Assembly (NCBI GenBank): GCA_937988695.1
Contig: CALKHM010000286.1
Coordinates: 1-49,257, forward strand
From: an uncultured Microbacterium sp.
Lineage (GTDB): Bacteria > Actinomycetota > Actinomycetes > Actinomycetales > Microbacteriaceae
DNA length: 49,257 nt
Direction of reading: 5' to 3'
Shown here: piece after piece, positions 24,101 to 32,489 of the stretch
Layout of the letters: each line of letters opens with the position of its first letter
How positions within the stretch are numbered: position 1 is the stretch's first letter
Translations under genes and position numbers: made by a program
The notes under the pieces: generated by a model
The model's input: the letters and a program-made list of their open reading frames with translations, nothing else
Database searches by the model: none
What the model was told of the DNA's origin: nothing

Positions 24101-24124
24101 ATGTACATAGTTGTCCACGTACAA
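24097..24124. promoter_or_regulatory. Putative operators over the kinase operon start
   Basis: Perfect palindrome GTACATGTAC (24097-24106) and inverted repeat TTGT-N6-ACAA (24111-24124) sit at the expected transcription start. They differ from the GGTGG-N4-CCACC repeats in front of the operon's own GntR gene, so the reader is uncertain. Confidence 0.4.
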
Positions 24125-24143
24125 GACGTGATGAGGCGGATCG

Positions 24144-25064
24144 ATGAAGATTGCGGTGGTGGGAAGCTACGGCGTCGGCTTGACGATGCGGGTGCCGAGA
24201 ATGCCCGCGCCGGGAGAGACGCTCTCTGACGGGGCGTTCGATGAAGGCCACGGCGGCAAGGGGTCGAACCAGGCGATCGCCGCGGCGCGTCTGGGAGCGT
24301 CTGTCTCGTTCTTCACGGCTGTCGGCAGCGACGGATACGGTGCCGCGGCCAAACAGCTGTGGAAGCAGGAGGGCGTCGACGCCGATCACGTGGTGGTCGT
24401 CGAAGGCGCCGCCACCATGGTGGGCGTCATCCTGGTGGAGCCGAGCGGTGAGAACCGGATCGTCATCGCCCCCGGTGCGCTGGACGCGCTGGACGCCACA
24501 GCCGTCGAGGCGTTCCGTGACGAGATCGCATCGGCCGACATCCTCGTCGTATCGATGGAGATCCCGCTTGACGCTGTGGCGGCCGCGCTTCGCATCGGAC
24601 GTGAAGAAGGCACGCGCACGCTCCTGAACCCCGCACCCGCGCAGCGGCTTCCCGACGAGGTCTGGCAAGACATCGATGTCGTCACCCCGAACCAGTCCGA
24701 GGCGCCGGTCCTTCTCGGCCTGGACGTGGACCACGGGCACGACGACGGCGAGCTGGTCGCTCGTCTGGTGGCTCGGTCGGGGGCAAGCGTCGTGCTCACG
24801 CGTGGCCAGGCTGGAGCGCTGCTCGCCTCGGAGGACAGGGTCACCGTGATCGACGCGGTCACCGTCGAGGACGTCGTCGACACCACCGGTGCGGGCGACT
24901 CGTTCACCGCCGCTCTCGCCGTAGGCCTGGCAGCCGGCGCCTCTCCGGTGGAGGCCGCTCGCAGCGCCGCGCGCGCTGCTGCGCACACCGTGACGATCGC
25001 CGGGGTGATCCCGGCACTTCCCACCCGAGCTGATCTCGCCCTGCCGATCGGAGCCGACCGATGA
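24144..25064 (+). CDS. PfkB family carbohydrate kinase (ribokinase-like)
   Basis: 306 residues with both PfkB signatures: GHGGKGSNQAIAAARLGA near residue 33 and VDTTGAGDSFTAAL near 247, the latter with catalytic Asp252 and the anion hole. NPAPAQRLPDEVW is typical of ribokinases. Phosphorylates a pentose at O5 in the cytoplasm. With RbsD and a DeoC-like aldolase in the operon, ribose or 2-deoxyribose is the likely substrate. ATG 24144; its stop overlaps the permease ATG (ATGA). Confidence 0.92.
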   Translation: MKIAVVGSYGVGLTMRVPRMPAPGETLSDGAFDEGHGGKGSNQAIAAARLGASVSFFTAVGSDGYGAAAKQLWKQEGVDADHVVVVEGAATMVGVILVEPSGENRIVIAPGALDALDATAVEAFRDEIASADILVVSMEIPLDAVAAALRIGREEGTRTLLNPAPAQRLPDEVWQDIDVVTPNQSEAPVLLGLDVDHGHDDGELVARLVARSGASVVLTRGQAGALLASEDRVTVIDAVTVEDVVDTTGAGDSFTAALAVGLAAGASPVEAARSAARAAAHTVTIAGVIPALPTRADLALPIGADR

Positions 25065-26062
25065 CCGCTGCCACCGCGACGTCCCGCCGTCCCGCCTTCG
25101 ACCCCCGCAAGCTCCTGCACGCCCGCGAGGTGGGTGTGCTCGCCGCTCTCGTGCTCCTGATCATCCTGGGCACCGTGCTCTCGCCCAGCTTCCTGCAAGC
25201 GGGCAACCTGCTCTCGGTCGGTCAGCAGATCTCGCAGATCGGCATCATGGCGATCGGGGCGACGTTCGTCATCATCAACGCCGAGATCGACCTGTCCGTC
25301 GGGTCGATCTACGCGCTGGCCGCCATCTGCACGGGCATGGCGATCGCCGGGGGCATCTCCTGGCCGCTTGCTGCGTTGCTGGGCGTTGTGGTCGGCACCG
25401 TCGCCGGCATCCTGAACGGCCTTGCGGTCGTCTTCCTCGGCGTGCCGAGCTTCATCGTCACCCTGGGCACGCTGAGCGTCTTTCGCGGTGTGGCTCTGCT
25501 CATCTCGAACGGAGCGCCCATCTCACTGAACTCGAGTCAGCCCGGCGTCGCAGACTTCAGCCTGCTCGGCCAGGGACGGCTGTTCGGACTCGTGCCCATG
25601 CAGTTCGTCATCTTCATCGTGCTGGCTGCGATCGGCATCGTGCTGCTGTCTCGTTCGCGGCTCGGTTTCAACACCTATGCCGTCGGCGGCAACAAGGAGG
25701 CAGCACGCCTGGTGGGCATCGACGTGAAGGCCGTGAAGGTCGCGGCGTTCGCGCTGTCAGGCTTCACGGCAGCGGTCGCCGGCGTGCTCGGCCTGTCCTT
25801 CCTCTCCTACGTGCAGGGAGTGACCGGCACCGGCCTTGAACTGACGGTGATCTCTGCGGTCATCATCGGCGGCGCCGCGCTGTTCGGCGGGTCGGGGACG
25901 ATGTGGGGAACCATCATCGGTGTCGTCTTCATCGGCATCCTGCAGAACATCCTCAACATCAACGGCATCTCGTCGTTCTGGCAGACCGTCATCACCGGTC
26001 TCGTGATCATCGCCGCGGTCGCTGCCGACACGTGGCAACAGCGTCGCAAGACGAGGGCCTGA
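25061..26062 (+). CDS. Ribose-type ABC transporter permease (RbsC-like)
   Basis: 333 residues with eight to ten membrane segments. INAEIDLSVGSIYALAAI near residue 67 is the RbsC signature, and YAVGGNKEAARLVGIDV, VIIGGAALFGGSGTMWGTIIG and a polar C-terminus complete the pattern. Overlaps the kinase stop by four bases; the binding protein and ATPase follow, giving the less common order permease, binding protein, ATPase. Confidence 0.95.
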   Translation: MTAATATSRRPAFDPRKLLHAREVGVLAALVLLIILGTVLSPSFLQAGNLLSVGQQISQIGIMAIGATFVIINAEIDLSVGSIYALAAICTGMAIAGGISWPLAALLGVVVGTVAGILNGLAVVFLGVPSFIVTLGTLSVFRGVALLISNGAPISLNSSQPGVADFSLLGQGRLFGLVPMQFVIFIVLAAIGIVLLSRSRLGFNTYAVGGNKEAARLVGIDVKAVKVAAFALSGFTAAVAGVLGLSFLSYVQGVTGTGLELTVISAVIIGGAALFGGSGTMWGTIIGVVFIGILQNILNINGISSFWQTVITGLVIIAAVAADTWQQRRKTRA

Positions 26063-26139
26063 GTCGGCGCGAGCACTCGCGTCCGCACGGCGCATCCCTT
26101 ATCACCCATCACCGAGAAGTACGGACCAAAGGAGGACCG

Positions 26140-27168
26140 ATGTCTATTCGCAATCGCACACGCCGCCTCATGGCGTGGGGTGCCATGGCCGCTGCCGCTG
26201 CCCTGGCGCTGACGGGCTGCGGCGCGATCACCTCAGGTGACACCGGCGCCAGCAGCGACGGCCAGTTCCACCTCGCCGAATACATCCAGAAGCGCGTCGA
26301 CGACGGCCAGACACTGCGCATCAAGCTCAGCTACCACGACCCGTCGCTGGCGTTCGCCACGCCGATCAAGGCCGGGATGCAGAAGGCGGGCAAGGAGCTC
26401 GGGGTCGACGTACAGCTCATCGGACCCACTGGCGGCGATGCGGCCAAGCAGGTCTCCGAACTGCAGACCCTCATCCAGCAGAAGGCCGTGGACGGCCTTG
26501 CGGTCTCGTCCGCATCAAGCGATGCCCTCAAGCCGGTGATCGCGCAGGCGTACGACGCCGGCATCCCGATCATCTCGTTCAACACCGACAACCCCGGGTC
26601 CAAGCAGATGGCCTTCGTCGGCCAGGATCTGACCGCATCCGGACAGTCCCAGGCGGAAAAGCTCGTCGAGACGGTCGGCAAGGACAAGGCCGGAAAGGTC
26701 ATCGTCTTCTCACTGGACACCGGCGCAGGCTGGTCGCACGACAGGTTCAGCGGCTTCCAGAAGGGGATCGAGGGAAGCAAGCTCACCATCGTCGGTCCGG
26801 TCAATGTCGGCAATGAGCCCAACGCCGCGTACAACACCGTCGAGTCGACGATGACCGGGCAGTCGGATGTGCTGGCCGTCGCCGGTCTGGACTGCTGCTC
26901 GACGACGGCTGCCGCCAAGTGGATCGACCAGTCGGGCAACGCCGGGAAGATCAAGATGGGTGGCTTCGACCTGCTGTCCACGACCGCCGAGTACATCCAG
27001 AAGGGCGTGGTGTCGTTCACCATTAGCCAGAACCCGACCGAGCAGGGCTATCAGGCCGTGAAGGTGCTGACCGACTTCCTCAAGAACGGCACGCCGATCA
27101 AGGGCGTCGACACCGGTGCGCAGTTCATCACGAAGGAAAACCTGTCGGACGCGACGGTGGAGGACTGA
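26140..27168 (+). CDS. Ribose-type ABC substrate-binding lipoprotein
   Basis: 342 residues. Lipobox LTGC (Cys27). Ligand domain of the RbsB/Peripla_BP_4 class: SYHDPSLAFATPIKAGMQKAGKELGVDVQLIGPTGGDAAKQVSELQTLI, GIPIISFNTDNPGSKQMAFVGQD, GTG-like VFSLDTGAGWSHDRFSGF, and CCSTTAAAKW, an unusual Cys pair near residue 251. ATG 26140 has a perfect AAAGGAGG site. Delivers the pentose to the permease at 25061. Confidence 0.94.
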   Translation: MSIRNRTRRLMAWGAMAAAAALALTGCGAITSGDTGASSDGQFHLAEYIQKRVDDGQTLRIKLSYHDPSLAFATPIKAGMQKAGKELGVDVQLIGPTGGDAAKQVSELQTLIQQKAVDGLAVSSASSDALKPVIAQAYDAGIPIISFNTDNPGSKQMAFVGQDLTASGQSQAEKLVETVGKDKAGKVIVFSLDTGAGWSHDRFSGFQKGIEGSKLTIVGPVNVGNEPNAAYNTVESTMTGQSDVLAVAGLDCCSTTAAAKWIDQSGNAGKIKMGGFDLLSTTAEYIQKGVVSFTISQNPTEQGYQAVKVLTDFLKNGTPIKGVDTGAQFITKENLSDATVED

Positions 27169-27173
27169 GGACG

Positions 27174-28712
27174 ATGCTCCCGTCGCAGGGCGACCAGGCG
27201 CAGGCCCGCGAGATCGCCGTCCGGATCCACGGTGTGAGCCGTAACTTCGGTGCGGTCAAAGCACTGCAGGACGTCAGCTTCGACATCACGGCCGGTGAGA
27301 TCACCGCTCTCCTGGGCGAGAACGGTGCGGGCAAGTCGACGCTGCTCAAGATCCTTGCGGGCCTTCAGCCGCCCAGCGGCGGGAGCATCTCCGTCTTCGG
27401 CGAGGAGATCTCGTCGTACGACCCGAACACCGTGCTCACCAGGCACTCGGTGGCCATCGTTCCGCAGGAGTTGTCGTTGCTCCCGGACCGCACCGTCGCC
27501 GAGAACATCCTGGTCGGCGTCGAGCCCGGCTCGCGGCTGTTCCCGGCCAAGCGGAAGATGCGCGAGCGCGCCGCGGAGCTTCTTGCCGAGCTCGGGCTGG
27601 ACATCGACCCGTCGGCGGGCGTTCGTGGCCTTGACATGGCAGTTCAGCAGCTGGTCGTCGTGGCACGCGCCGTGGCGCGCGGATGCCGAGTGCTCATCCT
27701 CGACGAGCCCACGGCGATGCTGACCCCGGTCGAGGCCGACCGGCTGTTCGCTCTCATGGCCCGGCTCAAGCAGGCGGGCACGACGATGGTCTATGTCTCC
27801 CATCGGATGCCTGAGGTGTTCGCGCTGTGCGATCGCATCGAGGTGCTGCGCGACGGCGCTCACGTCGCCTCCTGGCGACGTGAGGAGGTCACCCCCGGTC
27901 AGGCGGTCGCGGCGATGGTCGGTCGTGAGCTCGGGCACTTCACAGGGCGCGAGAGCGCCGTGCTGGCAGATGACCTGCCCCCGGCGCTGGCCGTCGACGA
28001 GCTCAGCGGACACCGGCACGAGAACGTCAGCTTTCAGGTGCGTCCCGGTGAGATCGTCGGGATCGCCGGCCTGCCGGACTCGGGCCGTGTCGAGCTGCTG
28101 GCCAACATCTTCGGAACGTCGACCGCCGTCGGCGGCAGTGTCTCGGTTCGTGGCGAGGCGTACGAAGACCGGTCGCCCGCGCGCAGCGTGCGGCACCGGA
28201 TCGGGTTCCTCCCTGGAGAACGGCGTGCGCAGGGGCTGCTGACGACCATGTCGGTGGCTGAGAACATCGGGGCGCTCACGACTCGTCGATTCTCCCGCGC
28301 GGGCATGATCCGCCGCCGCCGCCTCAACGAGCATGCCGGCGCGCTCGCTTCGAAGATGCACGTGAAGACGGCCAGCACGAGTCAGCCGATCCTGACGCTC
28401 TCGGGCGGCAACCAGCAGAAGGCGCTCCTGGCTCGCTGGCTCTCCATCGATCCGCAGGTCTTGATGCTGGATGAGCCCACGCGCGGCGTGGACGTCGGCG
28501 CCAAGGTCGAGATCTACCAGGAGATGTTCCAGCTCGCCGATCGCGGGGTGGCCATCGTCTGCTCCTCGTCGGATCTGCCGGAGCTGTTGACCGCGACCGA
28601 CCGGATCGTCGTCATGTGCCAGGGGCGTGTGGCGGGAACCCTCGTCACGGCCGAGGCGACGGAAGAAGCAATCATGGCGCTCGCCACGGGCGCCGGAGAC
28701 GATGCCGCGTAG
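27174..28712 (+). CDS. Ribose-type ABC transporter double ATPase (RbsA-like)
   Basis: 512 residues with two ATPase halves. First: Walker A GENGAGKST near residue 49, PQELSLLPDRTVAEN, Walker B ILDEPTAMLTP; its signature is replaced by VRGLDMAVQQLVVVARA. Second: degenerate P-loop GLPDSGRVE, intact LSGGNQQKALLARW near 403 and MLDEPTRGVDVGAK. One good composite site is normal in this family. ATG 27174 five bases after the binding-protein stop. Separate from its permease, unlike the fused system at 5064. Confidence 0.95.
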   Translation: MLPSQGDQAQAREIAVRIHGVSRNFGAVKALQDVSFDITAGEITALLGENGAGKSTLLKILAGLQPPSGGSISVFGEEISSYDPNTVLTRHSVAIVPQELSLLPDRTVAENILVGVEPGSRLFPAKRKMRERAAELLAELGLDIDPSAGVRGLDMAVQQLVVVARAVARGCRVLILDEPTAMLTPVEADRLFALMARLKQAGTTMVYVSHRMPEVFALCDRIEVLRDGAHVASWRREEVTPGQAVAAMVGRELGHFTGRESAVLADDLPPALAVDELSGHRHENVSFQVRPGEIVGIAGLPDSGRVELLANIFGTSTAVGGSVSVRGEAYEDRSPARSVRHRIGFLPGERRAQGLLTTMSVAENIGALTTRRFSRAGMIRRRRLNEHAGALASKMHVKTASTSQPILTLSGGNQQKALLARWLSIDPQVLMLDEPTRGVDVGAKVEIYQEMFQLADRGVAIVCSSSDLPELLTATDRIVVMCQGRVAGTLVTAEATEEAIMALATGAGDDAA

Positions 28713-28731
28713 GCGGCACGAAGGGAGTGGC

Positions 28732-29187
28732 ATGAAACGGCACGGCATTCTCAACGCACCCCTCAGCGGTGCGCTGGCGACTCTCGGGCATACCGACCTC
28801 GTGATGGTGGTGGATGCCGGGTTCCCCATCCCCGCGGACGCGAACCGGATCGACCTGGCGGTCGCCCCGAACCTGCCCGACCTGCGCACGATGCTCGATC
28901 TCATCGCGAACGAGATCGTGGTGGAGGCCGTCGTGCGCGCCGACGACGTCCCGACGAACAACCCACGGCTGGACGAGTGGCTGCGCGGCAGATTCGCCGA
29001 CGCGGAGTTCAGCACCCGTCCGCACGCCGAGGTGCTGGGCCAGCTCGCCCGACAGGCGAAGGTCATCGTCCGCACCGGCGCCTTCGAACCCTGGGGGAAC
29101 ATCGGGCTCTTCTGCGGAGTCGATGTGCCCAAGTGGTTCGGAGGCGACGGAGTGATCGCACCGGACTATTACGCGTCCAAGCTCTAA
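28732..29187 (+). CDS. rbsD: RbsD/FucU family sugar mutarotase (ribose pyranase)
   Basis: 151 residues. MKRHGILNAPLSGALATLGHTDLVMVVDAGFPIP is the RbsD signature with His in the GHTD motif and the Asp of DAGFPIP; IDLAVAPNLPDLRTML follows as in RbsD. These enzymes convert the pyranose to the furanose form required by ribokinase. The C-terminus runs about 15 residues past the usual end (PKWFGGDGVIAPDYY), a variation seen as an extra tail. ATG 28732 preceded by AAGGGAG. Confidence 0.92.
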   Translation: MKRHGILNAPLSGALATLGHTDLVMVVDAGFPIPADANRIDLAVAPNLPDLRTMLDLIANEIVVEAVVRADDVPTNNPRLDEWLRGRFADAEFSTRPHAEVLGQLARQAKVIVRTGAFEPWGNIGLFCGVDVPKWFGGDGVIAPDYYASKL

Positions 29188-29221
29188 ACCCCATCCGAAT
29201 CGAAACACGAAGGACCCTGAC

Positions 29222-29932
29222 GTGACTGATACCAGTGCTGCCCACCCCCTGACCCTGAGCCCGGCGGAGATGGCTCCGTTCATCCAGCACACGAAGATCG
29301 AGGTCGGCTCGACCCGCGACGAGATGATCGCCCACGCGCGCGAGGCTGTCGAGCACGGGTTCAACGCCGCGATGGTGCCGGCATCGTGGGTGGCGCTGGT
29401 CGCCGCCGAGCTGGCCGGCACAGGCATCGAGGTCGCGTCCGCCCTCGACTTCCCCACGGTCGGCGTCATGACCAGCGCCGGCAAGGCGGCCGAGGCCGAG
29501 CAGATCGCCAAGCAGGGGGCGACCCAGCTCGACATGGGCGTGCAGATCGGCTGGCTCAAGAGCGGACGATTCGATGACTTCCGCGACGACATCGCCGGTG
29601 TCGTGCAAGCCTGCGGCATCCCTGTCAAAGTGATGCTGGAGCTGCCGTTGCTCACCGACGCCGAGAAGGAAGCGGCCGTCGAGCTCGCCCAGGAGGCGGG
29701 AGCCGCGTACTTGAAGAACGCGTCCAGCGGCCAGATCGAGACGGCGAATCCGCAGAGCATCCGTTACCTCGTGGAACGGGCCCGTGAAGGGGTGAAGGTC
29801 AAGGCATCGGGCTCTATCAAGAGCTATCGGCAGGGGCTGGAGCTGCTGCGCGCCGGGGCGGTTCTGCTGGGCACCAGCGCCGGACTGTCGATCATCTCGG
29901 ACAGCTCCGACGAGAGCACGACGAGCTACTGA
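29222..29932 (+). CDS. deoC: Deoxyribose-phosphate aldolase family protein
   Basis: 236 residues of the DERA family, class I aldolases splitting 2-deoxyribose 5-phosphate to acetaldehyde and glyceraldehyde 3-phosphate. Key residues are kept: Asp104 (QLDMGVQIG), Schiff-base Lys165 and assisting Lys194 (VKASGS). The surrounding sequence differs: YLKNASSG replaces the usual KTSTGF, so the phosphate or aldehyde pocket may be altered. GTG 29222 preceded by AAGGACC. With PfkB kinase, RbsD and ribose-type transporter it suggests deoxyribose (or a related deoxy/branched pentose) use. Confidence 0.9.
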   Translation: MTDTSAAHPLTLSPAEMAPFIQHTKIEVGSTRDEMIAHAREAVEHGFNAAMVPASWVALVAAELAGTGIEVASALDFPTVGVMTSAGKAAEAEQIAKQGATQLDMGVQIGWLKSGRFDDFRDDIAGVVQACGIPVKVMLELPLLTDAEKEAAVELAQEAGAAYLKNASSGQIETANPQSIRYLVERAREGVKVKASGSIKSYRQGLELLRAGAVLLGTSAGLSIISDSSDESTTSY

Positions 29933-29946
29933 GCGATGTCGGCGCC

Positions 29947-29960
29947 GGTGGCGCACCACC
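29947..29960. promoter_or_regulatory. Putative GntR operator 1, GGTGG-N4-CCACC
   Basis: Inverted repeat GGTGG-CGCA-CCACC in the gap before the GntR gene, with identical arms to the site at 29988. Centres are 41 bases apart, close to four helical turns. Confidence 0.5.
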
Positions 29961-29987
29961 ATCCGCGTCCAGAAGTGAGATAGAGAT

Positions 29988-30001
29988 GGTGGTACGCCAC
30001 C
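29988..30001. promoter_or_regulatory. Putative GntR operator 2, GGTGG-N4-CCACC
   Basis: GGTGG-TACG-CCACC, 30 bases before the GntR start codon. Resembles the GGT..ACC class of sites bound by HutC/UTRA regulators; suggests autoregulation. Confidence 0.5.
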
Positions 30002-30030
30002 GCGGGCCCGATCACAGCCGAGGAGATCAC

Positions 30031-30789
30031 GTGAGCACTGCGCACTCGAGTGATACGGATATCCACCGTGAGCTGCCGGTCGCCATCCACACCCAGATCT
30101 CCGACAGCTTCCGCACCAAGATCGCATCGGGCGAGTGGCCTGCCCACTACCGTCTGCAGAGCGAGCCCGACCTTGCGGCCGACCTGGGGGTCAGCCGTGG
30201 CACGTTGCGTCGTGCGCTGACGACGCTGATCGAAGAAGGACTGCTGCGTCAGGTCCGGGGACGTGGCACGTTCGTGACCTCGACCACGATCGAGCCCGCG
30301 ATCGCGCAGAAGCTGAGCACCCTCTCCGAGGATTTCGCCCGGCAGGGCATCGCGATGGCAACTCGGGTCATCGCACAAGACCTCATCGCACCGCCCCGGC
30401 CCGTCGCGGCGCTGTTGGAGGTCCCCGCGGGCGGCTCCGTCCTCAGGCTGGTGCGTCTGCGCAGCACGGGCGACGGACCCGTGACGCTCCTCTACAACTA
30501 TGTGCGCACCGACTTCGCACCGGGGATCGAGGGTGTCGACTTCGAGACCCAGAGCCTGTTCGGCACGCTCGAAGGGCGGTACTCGCTGCAGATCTCCAGC
30601 GCCCGGCGCACGTTCAGCGCAGAGGCCGCCGAGGGAGAGGTCGCAGAGCTGCTGGGCATCCCGTCGGGACAGCCCGTCCAGTACCTCGAGCAGGTGACGT
30701 ACCTCGCGAACAACCACCCCATCGAGTACTCGGATGTCTGGATCCACTCCGCGCGGTTGCGGGTGACCTCGATCCTGTCGCGACGCTGA
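30031..30789 (+). CDS. GntR family regulator (HutC/UTRA type)
   Basis: 252 residues: winged helix (ISDSFRTKIASGEWPAHYRLQSEPDLAADLGVSRGTLRRALTTL, residues about 18-60, then GRGTFV) and a UTRA effector domain (EVPAGGSVLRLVRLR, ATP-like VTLLYNYVRTDF, LEQVTYLANNHPIEYSDVWI). GTG 30031 chosen because GAGGAG lies six bases upstream; an ATG at 29986 would extend through the operator. Last gene of the pentose operon and its probable repressor, responding to the sugar phosphate. Confidence 0.93.
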   Translation: MSTAHSSDTDIHRELPVAIHTQISDSFRTKIASGEWPAHYRLQSEPDLAADLGVSRGTLRRALTTLIEEGLLRQVRGRGTFVTSTTIEPAIAQKLSTLSEDFARQGIAMATRVIAQDLIAPPRPVAALLEVPAGGSVLRLVRLRSTGDGPVTLLYNYVRTDFAPGIEGVDFETQSLFGTLEGRYSLQISSARRTFSAEAAEGEVAELLGIPSGQPVQYLEQVTYLANNHPIEYSDVWIHSARLRVTSILSRR

Positions 30790-30846
30790 GCACGGCTCCC
30801 GCCGCGCCGAGTCCTCCTTGTCAAGGTGCTCTCGCGGCGTCTGCCC

Positions 30847-30939
30847 TCACTCGCCGGTCACCTCGGAGACCGTGACGGCGCCGTTCGTCATGCCCAGGAA
30901 GGAGAGGGGTTGTAGATAAACGATTGCCGACAATCGACA
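30847..30939 (-). other. Possible gene remnant (C-terminal 30 codons)
   Basis: An open stretch on the minus strand ends PLSFLGMTNGAVTVSEVTGE-stop with almost every third base G or C in its last 20 codons, then breaks at an in-frame TAA upstream. It may be the tail of a deleted gene. The same bases form a hairpin (30852-30880, CGCCGGTCAC against GTGACGGCG with one bulge) that could terminate the GntR transcript, so a non-coding explanation is equally possible. Confidence 0.25.
30921..30936. promoter_or_regulatory. Putative operator CGATTG-N4-CAATCG
   Basis: Perfect 6-base inverted repeat with spacer CCGA, overlapping the -35 of the sugar porter promoter; a likely site for the GntR/FCD regulator at 33623. 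Confidence 0.45.
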
Positions 30940-30952
30940 TTAGCGCTATCGT
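30924..30952 (+). promoter_or_regulatory. Putative promoter of the sugar porter operon
   Basis: TTGCCG (30924-30929), 17-base spacer, TATCGT (30947-30952), about 40 bases before the ATG at 30998. Confidence 0.45.
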
Positions 30953-30997
30953 GGGGTCGTGCGCCGCCGCCGGCGGTGCCTGATGAGGAGGTCGACA

Positions 30998-32446
30998 ATG
31001 ACGTCACCACTGCCAGCCAGAATCGCGAGCCCACAGTCCTCCCGACGAGTGATCGTCGTCTCGATCGCGGGCGCCGTCGGCGGCTTCTTGTTCGGATTCG
31101 ACACCGCGATCATCAATGGAGCGGTGGATCCCATCGATACGACCTTCCATCTCAACGCCTTTGCGCTGGGAGTCGTGGTCGCCATCACGCTCTTCGGCGC
31201 CGCATTGGGCGCGTTCGTCGCGGGATGGCTCGCCGACAGGATCGGCCGCCCTCGGGTGATGCTGGTCGCCGCCGTCGTGTTCTTCGCCTCCGCGATCGGC
31301 TGCGGCTTGTCGATCGGCGTCTGGGATCTGAGCGTATGGCGGTTCGCCACTGGGCTTTCTGTCGGCGTGGCCACCGTGATCGGACCCCTGTACATCTCCG
31401 AGGTCGCCCCTGCGCACCTGCGCGGACGGCTGTCATCCATGCAGCAGATGGCCATCGTGTTGGGCATCTTCGTCGCCCTGCTGTCCGACTCCGCGATCGC
31501 CGCCGCGCTGTCTGGAGCCGACGCCGCCCTGTTCCTCGGCCTGCCCGCGTGGCGGTGGATGTTCATCGCCGGCGTGATCCCGGCACTGGTCTACGGCATC
31601 CTTGGCCTGGTTCTGCCCGAGTCGCCGCGTTACCTGGTCTCCCGGGGCAGGATCGCCGACGCGGAACGGTCGCTGCGTCGCGTGCAGCAGCTCGACCCCG
31701 AGACCGCGCGCAACGATGTCCGGCGGATTCAGGAGACGCTGCGCTCGGACCGCAAGCCGCGGTTCAGGGATCTGCTGGCTCCCAAGACCGGACTTCTTCC
31801 GATCGTGTGGGTGGGCGTCGCGCTCGCGGTCCTGCAATCGTGGGTCGGGATCGACGTGATCTTCTACTACTCGACCTCGTTGTGGCAGTCGGTGGGATTC
31901 GATGAGTCGGCGGCGTTCGGGCTGTCCGTCTTCAGCTCGGTGATCAATGTGCTCGCCACCATCGTCGCGATCCTGCTGATCGACCGCGTCGGTCGCCGCA
32001 AGCTGCTTCTGGTCGGATCGGGCGGGATGTTCGTGAGCCTGGTCACCGTGGCGATCGGGTTCACCCACACGGCGACGTACCATGGCCAGCTCCAGCTGGA
32101 AGGCGTGTGGGGGCCGGTGACGCTCATCGGAGCGAACGTGTTCGTCATCGCGTTCGCCGTCTCTTGGGGGCCGGTGGTGTGGGTGCTCCTCGGTGAGATG
32201 TTCCCGAACCGCATCCGTGCTGTCGCGCTGTCTCTGGCCGCCGCTGCGAACTGGGCCGCCGAGGTCGTGCTCAATCTGACCTTCCCGAGCCTTCGCGAGC
32301 TGTCGCTCTCCGGCAGCTATGCGATCTATGCGCTCATGGCCTTGGCGTCGTGGTTCTTGGTGTTCTTCGCCGTGCGAGAGACGAAGAACCGCGAACTGGA
32401 GGACATGACGGTCGATGTCCGGGTCGTGGAAGGCAGCGGCTCCTGA
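30998..32446 (+). CDS. Sugar porter family MFS transporter
   Basis: 482 residues, 12 membrane helices, proton-coupled sugar uptake. Family marks: GGFLFGFDTAIINGA (helix 1), WLADRIGRPRVM (motif A), YISEVAPAHLRGRLSSMQQ after helix 4, PESPRYLVSRGR after helix 6, IDRVGRRKLLLVG and WVLLGEMFPNRIRA. ATG 30998 with GGAGG eight bases upstream; the frame extends to GTG 30959 without a ribosome site. Brings in the sugar or sugar acid handled by the enzymes that follow. Confidence 0.94.
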   Translation: MTSPLPARIASPQSSRRVIVVSIAGAVGGFLFGFDTAIINGAVDPIDTTFHLNAFALGVVVAITLFGAALGAFVAGWLADRIGRPRVMLVAAVVFFASAIGCGLSIGVWDLSVWRFATGLSVGVATVIGPLYISEVAPAHLRGRLSSMQQMAIVLGIFVALLSDSAIAAALSGADAALFLGLPAWRWMFIAGVIPALVYGILGLVLPESPRYLVSRGRIADAERSLRRVQQLDPETARNDVRRIQETLRSDRKPRFRDLLAPKTGLLPIVWVGVALAVLQSWVGIDVIFYYSTSLWQSVGFDESAAFGLSVFSSVINVLATIVAILLIDRVGRRKLLLVGSGGMFVSLVTVAIGFTHTATYHGQLQLEGVWGPVTLIGANVFVIAFAVSWGPVVWVLLGEMFPNRIRAVALSLAAAANWAAEVVLNLTFPSLRELSLSGSYAIYALMALASWFLVFFAVRETKNRELEDMTVDVRVVEGSGS

Positions 32447-32489
32447 CCACAACGCCACTCATGCCCCACCAACGACGGAGGCCATTGTC

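Noticed and set aside
27051..29132. 693-codon minus-strand open frame
   Set aside because: Antisense to the RbsA-type ATPase and RbsD genes; no ribosome site or domain.
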